Part shown: piece by piece, positions 16,531-25,162 of the stretch
Layout of the letters: each line of letters opens with the position of its first letter
How positions within the stretch are numbered: position 1 is the stretch's first letter
DNA from: JANNNF01 sp040385825
GTDB lineage: Bacteria > Pseudomonadota > Alphaproteobacteria > Rhodobacterales > Rhodobacteraceae
DNA: 44,970 bases
Direction: 5' to 3'
NCBI GenBank assembly: GCA_040385825.1
Contig: JAZKGQ010000013.1
Coordinates: 1-44,970 of the forward strand
The notes under the pieces: generated by a model
Database searches by the model: none
Seen by the model: the letters and a program-made list of their open reading frames with translations, nothing else
What the model was told of the DNA's origin: nothing
Program-made: the position numbers and the translations under genes

Positions 16531-17586
16531 ATGGCCTCGAATTTTGAAGAGGGCCTGAAGGGGGCGTCCGAAAAGGTCGCCGAGTTCAAGGAAGAAACCA
16601 GCCCGATCAAACGCTTGCAAAGCTGGCTGCACCAGACACCTTCGGCTGTGCCGATGATCGTGCTGGTGGTGGCCATCGTGATCTTCGGGTTGCTGTCCGA
16701 AAACTTCTTCAAGGCCGGCACGCTGTCCACGATCCTGCAACAGATTGCGATTGTCGGCATTCTGGGCTGTGCCCAGTCGGTTGTCGTGCTGACGGCGGGC
16801 ATCGATCTGTCGGTGGGCGCGATTGCGGTGTTCTCGTCGGTGCTGATGGGGCAGTTGTCGTTCCGCTATGGCTTGCCTGCGGAACTGTCCATCCTGATCG
16901 GCCTGTTCCTTGGCACCGCCATGGGCGCCGTGAACGGCTTTCTGATCGCCCATATGCGCCTGCCCCCCTTCATCGTGACGCTGGGCACCTGGCAGATCCT
17001 GCTGGCGTCGAACTTCATCTTTTCAGCCAACGAAACCATCCGAAGCGCGGATATTCAGGAAAAGGCGGTGGCCTTGCAACTGTGGGGCGGATCGATCCAG
17101 CCCGGCGGGGTCAAGATCCTGTATGCCGTGTTCCTGATGATCGCGCTGGTGGCCATCATGTCTTACGTGCTGCGCCAGACTGCCTGGGGCCGCTATGTCT
17201 ATGCCACGGGCGATGATCCGGCATCGGCCGAACTGGCCGGGGTGCCCACCAAGGCGGTGCTGGTGCAGGTCTATGCGCTGGCCGGGTTCTTCTGTGCCAT
17301 TGCGGGCTGGGTGATGATCGGGCGGTTCGGGTCGGTGTCGCCGACCGCCTCGACCGGGCAGTTGGGCAATATCCAGTCGATTACCGCCGTGGTGATCGGG
17401 GGAATTTCGCTGTTCGGCGGGCGCGGGTCCATCGTCGGCATGTTCTTTGGCGCGCTGATCGTGGGCGTGTTTGAAATGGGTCTGCGCCTTGTCGGCACCG
17501 ACCCGCAATGGACCTTCTTCCTGATCGGCGTGCTTATCATCTTCGCCGTGGCGGTGGACCAGTGGATCAGAAAGGCCTCGGCATGA
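16531..17586 (+). CDS. frcC: Sugar ABC transporter permease
   Basis: This is the inner-membrane permease of the frc transporter. The 351 residues have a charged cytoplasmic N-terminus (about 1-40) and eight to ten hydrophobic segments. BPD_transp_2/ribose-type hallmarks include VVVLTAGIDLSVGAIAVFSSV (about 87-107), RLPPFIVTLGTW, ATGDDPASAELAGVP (EAA-like coupling loop) and VVIGGISLFGGRGSIVG. ATG 16531 follows a strong GGGGAAGGAG ribosome site. The stop overlaps the ATPase ATG (ATGA), so permease and ATPase are translationally coupled. Substrate is inferred from FrcC similarity. Confidence 0.9.
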   Translation: MASNFEEGLKGASEKVAEFKEETSPIKRLQSWLHQTPSAVPMIVLVVAIVIFGLLSENFFKAGTLSTILQQIAIVGILGCAQSVVVLTAGIDLSVGAIAVFSSVLMGQLSFRYGLPAELSILIGLFLGTAMGAVNGFLIAHMRLPPFIVTLGTWQILLASNFIFSANETIRSADIQEKAVALQLWGGSIQPGGVKILYAVFLMIALVAIMSYVLRQTAWGRYVYATGDDPASAELAGVPTKAVLVQVYALAGFFCAIAGWVMIGRFGSVSPTASTGQLGNIQSITAVVIGGISLFGGRGSIVGMFFGALIVGVFEMGLRLVGTDPQWTFFLIGVLIIFAVAVDQWIRKASA

Positions 17587-18362
17587 CGCAGAAACCGATC
17601 CTGATGGGGCGCAACCTTGTCAAACGCTATGGCAAGGTCACCGCACTCGACCATTGTGACTTTGACCTCTATCCCGGCGAGATCCTCGCCGTGATCGGAG
17701 ACAACGGGGCGGGAAAATCCAGCCTGATCAAGGCCGTGTCGGGGGCGATCATCCCTGACGAGGGCACGATTGAACTGGAGGGGAAACAGATCCACTTCAA
17801 GACCCCGATCGAGGCCCGCGCGGCGGGGATCGAGACGGTCTATCAGACCCTCGCCATGTCGCCTGCGCTGTCGATTGCCGAAAACATGTTCATGGGGCGC
17901 GAGATTCGCAAACCGGGGATCATGGGGTCGGTGTTCCGCCAGCTTGACCGGGGGGCGATGGAAAAATTCGCCCGCGCCAAGCTGAATGAACTGGGCCTGA
18001 TGACGATTCAGAACATCAACCAGGCGGTGGAAACCCTGTCGGGTGGCCAGCGTCAGGGCGTGGCCGTGGCCCGTGCGGCGGCGTTCGGGTCCAAGGTGGT
18101 GATCCTGGACGAACCGACCGCTGCTTTGGGCGTCAAGGAAAGCCGCCGGGTGCTGGAACTGATCCGCGATGTGCGCAGCCGTGGCATTCCGATCATCCTG
18201 ATCAGCCACAACATGCCGCATGTGTTCGAGGTGGCCGACCGCATCCACATTCACCGCCTTGGCAAGCGGCTGTGCGTGGTCAAGCCGGGCGATTATTCGA
18301 TGTCGGATGCCGTGGCCTTCATGACCGGGGCCAAGGTGCCGGACGGGGTTCAGGCGGCCTGA
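17583..18362 (+). CDS. frcA: Sugar ABC transporter ATP-binding protein
   Basis: This is the single-domain ATPase of the frc system, at 259 residues. Walker A is GDNGAGKS (39-46), the ABC signature LSGGQ is at 152-156 and Walker B is ILDEPT (174-179), followed by the switch histidine in ISHNMPHVFE. Many ribose-type ATPases carry two ABC domains; this one has one, like FrcA, and so would act as a homodimer. It overlaps frcC by four bases and is followed by a strong terminator, so it ends the operon. No sugar kinase gene (frcK) follows, unlike in rhizobia. Confidence 0.92.
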   Translation: MTQKPILMGRNLVKRYGKVTALDHCDFDLYPGEILAVIGDNGAGKSSLIKAVSGAIIPDEGTIELEGKQIHFKTPIEARAAGIETVYQTLAMSPALSIAENMFMGREIRKPGIMGSVFRQLDRGAMEKFARAKLNELGLMTIQNINQAVETLSGGQRQGVAVARAAAFGSKVVILDEPTAALGVKESRRVLELIRDVRSRGIPIILISHNMPHVFEVADRIHIHRLGKRLCVVKPGDYSMSDAVAFMTGAKVPDGVQAA

Positions 18363-18383
18363 CAACGGCGCAGGATCGGCAGG

Positions 18384-18409
18384 GGGGCGGCGTCAGGGCC
18401 GCCCCTTTT
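18384..18409 (+). terminator. Rho-independent terminator after frcA
   Basis: GGGGCGGC (18384-18391) and GCCGCCCC (18398-18405) form a perfect 8-base stem around GTCAGG, followed by TTTT. It lies 22 bases after the frcA stop. Confidence 0.85.
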
Positions 18410-18422
18410 GCATGGCGGGCGG

Positions 18423-18484
18423 TTGACATTCGGGGGACAGGCGGGTCTGGTTCAGGCTATGGCCGGGCGGCTGCTTCGCCCGGC
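18423..18484 (+). promoter_or_regulatory. Possible mrp promoter and leader hairpin
   Basis: A consensus TTGACA lies at 18423-18428, with a weak TCTGGT at 17-base spacing. Downstream, GCCGGGCG (18462-18469) pairs with CGCCCGGC (18477-18484) around a 7-base loop, ending 33 bases before the mrpA ATG. The hairpin would sit in the 5' leader and could influence expression of the whole antiporter operon. Confidence 0.4.
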
Positions 18485-18517
18485 AGTTGTTGAAAACACC
18501 GGAGATTTGCCCAGCCG

Positions 18518-21355
18518 ATGTCGCTTGCCCTGATCGCTGTCCTGCCGTTTCTGGGCGCCCTGCTGCCCGGATTTGCGATCCGTTGGGGCCGCAGCGCCTG
18601 TGCCGGGATGGCGGGGCTGGTCACGGCCATCGCTCTGGTCGGCGTGCTGCAACATGCGCCTGCGGTGCTGGCAGGGCAGGTGGTGCAGGCCCGGCTGGAC
18701 TGGGTGCCGGCCCTTGGCCTGAACGCGAATTTCATGCTGGACGGGTTGGGCCTGATCTTCGCGCTGCTGATCCTTGGCATCGGGCTGCTGATCATCCTCT
18801 ATGCCCGGTTCTACCTGGATGAGGCCGACCCGATGGGCCGGTTCTTCACCTGTCTGCTGCTGTTCCAGGGCGCGATGCTGGGGATCGTGCTGTCCGACAA
18901 CATACTGCTTTTGCTGATTTTCTGGGAACTGACCTCGCTGTCGTCCTTCCTGCTGATCGGCTTCTGGCACCACCTGCCCCAAGGCCGTCAGGGCGCGCGC
19001 ATGGCGTTGACCGTGACCGGCGCCGGGGGCCTTGCGATGATTGCGGGCATGCTGCTGCTGGGCCAGATCGCCGGATCATATGACCTGTCGGTGATCCTTG
19101 AGGCCGGGGCTACGGTCCGGTCCAGCCCGCTGTACCTGCCCGCGCTGATTCTGATTCTACTGGGCTGCTTCACCAAATCGGCGCAGTTTCCGTTCCATTT
19201 CTGGCTGCCGCACGCGATGGCCGCGCCTACGCCCGTTTCGGCCTATCTGCATTCCGCAACCATGGTGAAGGCCGGGATCTTCCTGCTGGCGCGGCTGTGG
19301 CCGGTGTTGGCGGGCAGCCCTGAATGGTTTGCCATCGTGACGACCACAGGGTTGGTGACGATGCTTCTGGGCGCTGCGATTGCGCTGTTCAAGGATGATA
19401 TGAAGGCGCTGCTGGCCTATTCCACCGTCAGCCATCTGGGCCTGATCACGATGCTTCTGGGGATCGGCACCAAGGCCGCCGCCGTGGCCGCCGTGGTGCA
19501 TATCCTGTGCCACGCCACGTTCAAGGCCGCGCTGTTCCTGAGCGCAGGCATTGTCGAGCACGCCACCCACACCCGCGATCTGCGCCGTCTGGGGGGGCTT
19601 GCCCGGCTGATGCCGCTGACCTTTGCCCTTGCCGGACTGGCCGCGCTGTCGATGGCGGGGCTTCCGCCGCTGAACGGGTTTCTGTCGAAGGAACTGATGC
19701 TGGCGGCGGCCGCCCAGACGGTCTGGGCGGGGCAGCCCTGGCTGCTTGGCCTGCTGGCGACCCTTGCCGCCATGCTGTCGGCCGCCTATGCCTTCCGCTT
19801 TGTCGTGCATGGCTTTCTTGGCCCGGTGCGCAAGGATTACCCGCATGCCCCGCATGATCCGGGGGCGGGGCTGCTGCTGGCGCCGCTGGTTCTGGTGGCT
19901 TTGGTGGTGGGGATCGGTCTGGTCCCGACGGGCCTGTTCGGCGCGCTTGTCGATGCCGCCGCCGGCCGCGTGACGGGCGGGCAGGTGGACAGCGATCTGG
20001 CCCTGTGGCACGGGGTCGCCTCGCCGGCCCTGTGGATGTCGCTGGCGGCTGTGGGCGGGGGCATCGCCGTGCTGGGGGCCTATCCCGCCTTGCAGAAGGT
20101 ATGGGCCGCCACCGCCAGACCCGATGCCAAACGCGGCTTTGACGCGGGCATCAGGGCGCTTGCCGCCCTTGCCCGCCGCAGCACCGACAGCCTGCATGAC
20201 GGCACCCTGTCGCGGTCGGTCGGGGTGGCGCTGCTGGCCATTGTCGGGGGGGGCATCTATGCCTTCACGGGGGGGGGCCATGCCCCCGGTGCCCGCAGCC
20301 TGACCCCGGTCGAGGCCACGCCGTTGATCGGCTGGGCCGCGCTGATGGTGGCGACGGCGGGCGCGGTCTGGCAGCATCGCAGCCGATTTGCCGCGCTGTT
20401 GCTGGTCAGCATCGTGGGGCTGATGGTGGCGCTTGGCTTTGCTTATTTCTCGGCCCCCGATCTGGCGCTGACGCAGATCACGGTCGAGGTGGTGACGCTG
20501 ATCCTGATGCTGCTGGCGCTGAATTTCCTGCCGAGGACGACGCCCTCTGAAAGCCCGGTGTCCCGGCGCGTGCGGGATGCCTTGATCGCCGGGGTGACCG
20601 GTCTGGGGGCGGGGGCGCTGGCCTATGCGCTGATGATCCGCGACTTTGCCTTTCCCACCATTTCCGCCTTTCACCTGGCGCAATCCTACCCCGGCGCGGG
20701 CGGCACCAATGCGGTCAACACCATCATCGTGGATTTCCGCGGTTATGACACCTATGGCGAGATCACCGTGCTGGGCATCGCGGCGCTGGTGATTTTTGCG
20801 CTTGCCGACAGTATCTTGCGCAACCCGCATGCCACCGCCCGCCTGCGGGCGAACCGGGCGGCGACGCCTCGTGCGGGGGGCTGGCATCCGCAACTGATGG
20901 GGGTGGTGACGCGGGCGCTGCTGCCGATGGCGATGATGGTCGGCGTCTTCATCTATCTGCGCGGCCACAACCTGCCGGGGGGCGGCTTTGTGGCGGGGCT
21001 GGTGTTTGCGATTGCGCTGCTGATGCAGCACATGGCGTCGGGGTTCCAATGGGCGCAAGGCCGGATGCCGGTGGACTACCACGCCCTGATCGGGGCCGGC
21101 GTGCTGATCGCCAGCCTGTGCGGCGCGGCGGCCTGGGCGTTCGGGCTGCCCTTCCTCACCTCGGGCTATGATTACTTTGCCGTCTGGCCGCTGGAACCGA
21201 TCGGGCTTGCCACTGCCGCGATTTTCGATCTTGGGGTGTTTCTGAGCGTTCTGGGGGCGGTCATGCTGACGCTTGCGTCAATCAGCCGGATGAGCGTGCG
21301 GGCAGGTGAGCCTGCCGATGACGCCGCGTTCGACAATGCGGAAGGGGGCAGGTGA
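18518..21355 (+). CDS. mrpA: Na+(K+)/H+ antiporter subunit A, fused A-B form
   Basis: This is the large subunit of the Mrp (Mnh/Pha) monovalent cation/proton antiporter in the inner membrane. The 945 residues comprise an N-terminal NuoL-like domain with ion-path residues in LIFWELTSLSSFLLIGFWHH (about 128-147) and TKSAQFPFHFWLPHAMAAPTPVSAYLH (about 222-248). A middle MrpA-specific region follows, and then a C-terminal MrpB-like domain from about 790 (VTRALLPMAMMVGVFIYLRGHNLPGGGFVAG). The fusion explains the lack of a separate mrpB and matches the group 2 operons of alphaproteobacteria. The stop overlaps the mrpC ATG (TGATG). It probably serves pH and salt homeostasis. Confidence 0.95.
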   Translation: MSLALIAVLPFLGALLPGFAIRWGRSACAGMAGLVTAIALVGVLQHAPAVLAGQVVQARLDWVPALGLNANFMLDGLGLIFALLILGIGLLIILYARFYLDEADPMGRFFTCLLLFQGAMLGIVLSDNILLLLIFWELTSLSSFLLIGFWHHLPQGRQGARMALTVTGAGGLAMIAGMLLLGQIAGSYDLSVILEAGATVRSSPLYLPALILILLGCFTKSAQFPFHFWLPHAMAAPTPVSAYLHSATMVKAGIFLLARLWPVLAGSPEWFAIVTTTGLVTMLLGAAIALFKDDMKALLAYSTVSHLGLITMLLGIGTKAAAVAAVVHILCHATFKAALFLSAGIVEHATHTRDLRRLGGLARLMPLTFALAGLAALSMAGLPPLNGFLSKELMLAAAAQTVWAGQPWLLGLLATLAAMLSAAYAFRFVVHGFLGPVRKDYPHAPHDPGAGLLLAPLVLVALVVGIGLVPTGLFGALVDAAAGRVTGGQVDSDLALWHGVASPALWMSLAAVGGGIAVLGAYPALQKVWAATARPDAKRGFDAGIRALAALARRSTDSLHDGTLSRSVGVALLAIVGGGIYAFTGGGHAPGARSLTPVEATPLIGWAALMVATAGAVWQHRSRFAALLLVSIVGLMVALGFAYFSAPDLALTQITVEVVTLILMLLALNFLPRTTPSESPVSRRVRDALIAGVTGLGAGALAYALMIRDFAFPTISAFHLAQSYPGAGGTNAVNTIIVDFRGYDTYGEITVLGIAALVIFALADSILRNPHATARLRANRAATPRAGGWHPQLMGVVTRALLPMAMMVGVFIYLRGHNLPGGGFVAGLVFAIALLMQHMASGFQWAQGRMPVDYHALIGAGVLIASLCGAAAWAFGLPFLTSGYDYFAVWPLEPIGLATAAIFDLGVFLSVLGAVMLTLASISRMSVRAGEPADDAAFDNAEGGR

Positions 21356-21684
21356 TGGAGGCTCTGGTTGCCATCGCCATCGGCACCCTGACGGCGGCAG
21401 GGGTGTACCTCATGCTGCGGCTGCGGACATTTCCGGTGATCCTGGGGCTGACGTTCCTGTCCTATGCGGTCAATGTGTTCATCTTCATCTCGGGCCGTCT
21501 GGCGGTCGGGTTGCCGCCGATCATCGACAAGGCGGCGACCGGCTATGCCGACCCCCTGCCGCAGGCCCTGGTGCTGACGGCCATCGTGATTTCCTTTGGC
21601 ATGACGGCGGTCATCGTGATCATGGCGCTGGCCGCCTATCTGGGGTCGGGTGATGACCGGGTGGACATGGGGGATGCCGAATGA
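21355..21684 (+). CDS. mrpC: Antiporter subunit C
   Basis: This is a NuoK-like small membrane subunit of 109 residues with three hydrophobic helices. The typical pattern is LRLRTFPVILGLTFLSYAVNVFIF (about 22-45) and LPQALVLTAIVISFGMTAVIV (about 64-84). ATG 21355 shares one base with the mrpA stop, and its own stop overlaps the mrpD start (ATGA). Confidence 0.93.
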   Translation: MEALVAIAIGTLTAAGVYLMLRLRTFPVILGLTFLSYAVNVFIFISGRLAVGLPPIIDKAATGYADPLPQALVLTAIVISFGMTAVIVIMALAAYLGSGDDRVDMGDAE

Positions 21685-23165
21685 CCCATTGGATCATCGT
21701 CCCCGTGGTGCTGCCCGCCATGCTTGGCGCGCTGATACTGCTGTTCGCAAAGTCGCTGGCATGGCAGCGCGCCTGGTCGCTGGCGGGGACGTTTGCCCTG
21801 TGGGGGCTGGCCTGCGCCCTGCTGGCCTTTGCCACCCTGAACGGTCCCGAGGTCTACCGTCTGGGCAACTGGCCCGCGCCCTTCGGCATCGTTCTGATGC
21901 TGGACCGGCTGTCGGGGCTGATGGTCTGGATCACGGCGACCCTTGCACTGATCGCACAAATTTACGCTGTTGCCTCGGGGTGGGATGCCCGTGGCAAGCA
22001 CTTTCACAGCCTTTGGCAGTTTCAGCTGATGGGTCTGTGCGGCGCGTTCCTGACCGGCGATGCCTTCAACCTGTTCGTGTTCTTCGAGGTGCTGCTGATC
22101 GCATCCTACGGGTTGATGGTGCATGGCGGCGGGTCGGTGCGCACGCGGGCCGGGGTGCAGTATGTGGCGGTCAATCTGCTGGGATCGACGCTGTTCCTGT
22201 TTGCGCTGGCGACGGTCTATGCGGTGACGGGCACGCTGAACATGGCCGATCTGGCGGTGAAGCTGACCAGCCTGCCCGCAGGCGATGCCGGGCTGATGCG
22301 GGCGGCCTGCGTGCTGCTGATGCTGGTCTTTGCCATTAAGGGCGCGCTGGTGCCGGTGCAGTTCTGGCTGCCGGGCACCTACGCGGCCGCGCCCGGCGTG
22401 GTGGCCGCGCTGTTTGCCGTGATGACCAAGGTGGGGGCCTATGCGGTGCTGCGGTTCGGGACGCTGGTGTTTCCGGCGTCAAGCCCGGTGACGGGCGGGC
22501 TGGTGGGGGATCTGCTGCTGCCTGCCGCACTTGCCACGCTGATCATCGGGGCGGTCGGAGTGTTGGGGGCCAGCACCCTGCCGCGCATGGTGGCCTTTGC
22601 TGCGATTGCGTCAATGGGCACGCTGTTCACGGCGATTGCCGGGTTCACGCCCGCCAGCACGGCGGCGGCGCTGTATTACGCGCTGCATGCCACTTTTGCC
22701 ACGGCGGCGATGTTCCTGATCGCCGATCTGGTGGCAACCCATCGCGGGCGGCTGACGCTGACCGGGGGCGGGCCGGGCATGGCGGGTATCCTCGCCGCGC
22801 TGTTCCTTGCCGCGGCGATCGGCATGGCGGGCATGCCGCCGCTGTCGGGCTTCATCGGCAAGCTGCTGGTGTTGCAGGCGCTGCGGGATCAGGCGGGGCT
22901 GGTCTGGCCGGTGGTGCTGATCACCTCGCTGATCACCATGGTCGGGTTTGGCCGGGCGGGATCGTCGCTGTTCTGGAAAACCGAAGGGCCGGGCATCCGC
23001 CCCGCGCCATGGACGCTCGCGCCGCCCCTGCTGCTGCTGGCGCTGCTGGCGGCGCTGACCGCCTTTGCCGGGCCTGTCACCGACTGGACCATGGCCACCG
23101 CCGCCTATCTGCATGATCCTGCGGCCTATATCGCGGCCAACACCCTGTATGAGGTGCCGCAATGA
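21681..23165 (+). CDS. mrpD: Antiporter subunit D
   Basis: This is a NuoM/NuoN-like subunit of 494 residues with about 14 hydrophobic segments, one of the two proton-path antiporter-like subunits of the complex. Visible hallmarks are FFEVLLIASYGLMVHGG (with the conserved Glu), FAIKGALVPVQFWLPGTYAAAPGVVAALFAVMTKVGAYAVLR (key lysines near 215 and 240) and GMPPLSGFIGKLLVLQAL. It overlaps mrpC and mrpE by ATGA on either side. Confidence 0.95.
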   Translation: MTHWIIVPVVLPAMLGALILLFAKSLAWQRAWSLAGTFALWGLACALLAFATLNGPEVYRLGNWPAPFGIVLMLDRLSGLMVWITATLALIAQIYAVASGWDARGKHFHSLWQFQLMGLCGAFLTGDAFNLFVFFEVLLIASYGLMVHGGGSVRTRAGVQYVAVNLLGSTLFLFALATVYAVTGTLNMADLAVKLTSLPAGDAGLMRAACVLLMLVFAIKGALVPVQFWLPGTYAAAPGVVAALFAVMTKVGAYAVLRFGTLVFPASSPVTGGLVGDLLLPAALATLIIGAVGVLGASTLPRMVAFAAIASMGTLFTAIAGFTPASTAAALYYALHATFATAAMFLIADLVATHRGRLTLTGGGPGMAGILAALFLAAAIGMAGMPPLSGFIGKLLVLQALRDQAGLVWPVVLITSLITMVGFGRAGSSLFWKTEGPGIRPAPWTLAPPLLLLALLAALTAFAGPVTDWTMATAAYLHDPAAYIAANTLYEVPQ

Positions 23166-23653
23166 TCCGCCGCCTGCTGCCGCATCCGGGGCTGACCCTG
23201 TTTCTGATCCTGTTGTGGCTGCTGCTGGCCAACCGGCCCAGCCTTGGGTCGCTGGTGATGGCCGTCATTCTGGGGGTGGCCTTGCCGCTGGTGACCGCCC
23301 GCTGGTGGCCGGAACGCGCGGCCATCCGCGACTGGCCTGCGCTGATCGCCTATGTCGGCCTTGCGCTGTGGGACATCGTGATCGCCAATATCCAGGTTGC
23401 CAGGATCATCCTGTTCGTGCCAGCCGCCGATGTGCGATCGGCGTGGATCGCGGTGCCGCTGGACCTGACCGCCCCCGAGGCCATCAGCCTGCTGTCGGCC
23501 ACCATCACCCTGACCCCCGGCACCATCACCGCCGACATGTCGGCCTGCGGGCGGGTTCTGTTGATCCACGCGCTGCATGCGCCCGACCCCGATGCCGTGC
23601 GCGACGAGATCAAGCAGCGCTACGAGGCCCGGCTGCAAAGGATATTCGCATGA
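23162..23653 (+). CDS. mrpE: Antiporter subunit E
   Basis: This is a 163-residue MrpE family protein with two or three N-terminal hydrophobic segments and a soluble C-terminal domain. Recognisable parts are WDIVIANIQVARIIL (about 69-83) and ATITLTPGTITADMS, a strongly conserved MrpE motif. It is needed for assembly or activity of the complex in other organisms. It overlaps mrpD and mrpF by ATGA. Confidence 0.93.
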   Translation: MIRRLLPHPGLTLFLILLWLLLANRPSLGSLVMAVILGVALPLVTARWWPERAAIRDWPALIAYVGLALWDIVIANIQVARIILFVPAADVRSAWIAVPLDLTAPEAISLLSATITLTPGTITADMSACGRVLLIHALHAPDPDAVRDEIKQRYEARLQRIFA

Positions 23654-23928
23654 CCCTTGCCATCAGCCTTGCCCTGAATTTCGCCATCGCCTGCTTTGCG
23701 GCAGGGCTGCTGTTGAACCTGTGGCGGCTGTACACCGCCCCCACCGTGCCGGACCGGGTGCTGGTGCTGGATACCATGTCGGTGAACGCGGTGGCGCTGG
23801 TGGTGCTGTCGGGCACCCAATCGGGATCGGCGATGAATTTCGAGGCGGCGCTTCTGATCGCGCTGACCGGGTTCGTCAGCACCGTGGCCTTCTGCAAATA
23901 CCTGCTGCGCGGCAGCATAATCGAATGA
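23650..23928 (+). CDS. mrpF: Antiporter subunit F
   Basis: This is a 92-residue MrpF with three hydrophobic helices and the conserved block LYTAPTVPDRVLVLDTMSVN (about 27-46), including the PDR motif with its conserved aspartate. ATG 23650 is chosen because it overlaps the mrpE stop (ATGA) and begins the conserved protein; the longer upstream frame is a shadow of mrpE. Confidence 0.92.
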   Translation: MTLAISLALNFAIACFAAGLLLNLWRLYTAPTVPDRVLVLDTMSVNAVALVVLSGTQSGSAMNFEAALLIALTGFVSTVAFCKYLLRGSIIE

Positions 23929-23935
23929 GGGCGCG

Positions 23936-24292
23936 ATGATCCTTCTGCAACTCCTTGGCATCGTGTTCCTGATCATCGGCGGGGTGTTTGGCCTGCTGGG
24001 CAGTTATGGCATGATCAAGCTGACCGGCCCGATGCAGCGGCTGCATGCGCCGTCAAAGGCGTCTACCGTCGGGGTGGCGGCGGTGCTGATCGGGGCGTTC
24101 TTCATCGGGGCGGCGGGGGGCAGCATCGGTTGGCACAACCTGCTGATCACGCTGTTCCTGCTGATCACCGCCCCGGTGTCGGCGCTGTTCCTGTCGAAGG
24201 CGCATCTTTTTGCCACGGTGGATCGCAGCACCCTGCCCGCCACCGGAACAGCGGCAGACTGGGCGACGCTGGCGGACCCCGAGACGGACTAA
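23936..24292 (+). CDS. mrpG: Antiporter subunit G
   Basis: This is a 118-residue MrpG with three hydrophobic segments and the typical stretch GLLGSYGMIKLTGPMQRLHAPSKASTVGV (about 22-50). It is the last gene of the mrp operon, seven bases after mrpF. Its TAA overlaps the TAG of the converging GH25 gene, so there is no room for an ordinary terminator between them. Confidence 0.92.
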   Translation: MILLQLLGIVFLIIGGVFGLLGSYGMIKLTGPMQRLHAPSKASTVGVAAVLIGAFFIGAAGGSIGWHNLLITLFLLITAPVSALFLSKAHLFATVDRSTLPATGTAADWATLADPETD

Positions 24293-25074
24293 CGCCCGAC
24301 CCATTCGGCCCAGTCGGCGCGCGATCCGGCAAAGACGTTGATGTCGGCCTTGCCCGGCACCCCCGGCACGATGCCGGTGCTGGTGTATTGCCAGAACGTC
24401 CAGGTCTGACCGGGGTACAGGTCGGACGGATGCTTTGCCACCGCACGCAGCCAGAAATCCACGCCGCGGATCTGGCCCAGATCATTGTCGCGGAAGAAAT
24501 CGACCGAGGTGTAGATCACCGGGCGCTTGCCGTAATGCGCGCCGACGATATCAAGAAAGATGCGCGCCTCGGCCCGGATGGTTGCCCCGTCGCGGCGGGT
24601 GGTGCAGGTCGGCGAAAACGGCGTCCATTCCATGTCCAGCACCGGGGGCAGGGCGGTCGCGCTGCGCGGCACGGTGCGGATGAAGGCGCGCGCCTGTTGA
24701 GCCGCAGGGGCGCAATGATAGAAGAAGTGATAGGCCCCGCGCGGCACCCCGGCCCGCCCCGCCGCGTTCCAGTGTTCGCGGAACATCGGATCGACATTCT
24801 CAACCCCTTCAAGCGCCTTGATGAAGGCGAAGTTCACCCCGTTCGCCCGCGCGGTGCGCCAGTCGATGCTGGTCTGATAGCGCGACACGTCAATGCCATG
24901 CACCGGATAGCGGGTCGGGCTTTTTGACCCCCAGTTGGTGGGGTCTGCGTCGCCGAAATTGGCTGCAACCACCTGCGTCGGGTCGGTTGGCGCGCTGGCG
25001 CTGCGTTCGGCGCTGCGCCCGCCGCAGGCGGCCAGCAGGATCAGGGCGAGCAGGGCAAGGGGGCGGGTCCGCAT
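24289..25074 (-). CDS. Glycoside hydrolase family 25 lipoprotein (lysozyme-like)
   Basis: This is a predicted peptidoglycan-cleaving muramidase anchored as a lipoprotein. The 261-residue precursor has a signal ending in the lipobox LAAC (C17), a short linker, then a GH25 domain: HGIDVSRYQTSIDW (59-72, acidic D62), FAFIKALEG (82-90), PVLDMEW (144-150, the catalytic D-x-E pair) and FWQYTSTG near the C-terminus. It would act at the cell envelope, in wall remodelling rather than phage lysis, since no holin or phage genes are nearby. ATG 25074 is chosen as the start of the signal peptide. A long inverted repeat lies 38 bases upstream. Confidence 0.92.
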   Translation of the reverse strand: MRTRPLALLALILLAACGGRSAERSASAPTDPTQVVAANFGDADPTNWGSKSPTRYPVHGIDVSRYQTSIDWRTARANGVNFAFIKALEGVENVDPMFREHWNAAGRAGVPRGAYHFFYHCAPAAQQARAFIRTVPRSATALPPVLDMEWTPFSPTCTTRRDGATIRAEARIFLDIVGAHYGKRPVIYTSVDFFRDNDLGQIRGVDFWLRAVAKHPSDLYPGQTWTFWQYTSTGIVPGVPGKADINVFAGSRADWAEWVGR

Positions 25075-25111
25075 CGTTCTGTCCTCGTGGCTTGGGCCTG
25101 TTGCCCCATAA

Positions 25112-25159
25112 AGCGGTTCAGGTTCCGATGTCCGTATTTCCGTCAGAACCTGAACCGCT
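25112..25159. repeat. Long perfect inverted repeat (14-base arms)
   Basis: AGCGGTTCAGGTTC (25112-25125) is perfectly complementary to GAACCTGAACCGCT (25146-25159), with a 20-base loop. It fills the gap between the end of the FAD oxidoreductase gene and the GH25 gene, both on the minus strand. It may terminate the former (TTTA follows the stem on that strand), regulate the latter, or be a dispersed repeat. The arms are unusually long for a simple terminator in this window. Confidence 0.75.
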
Positions 25160-25162
25160 CTA

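Noticed and set aside
19157..21082. Minus-strand open frame opposite mrpA
   Set aside because: His/Arg/Gln-rich antisense shadow of a well-supported membrane protein.
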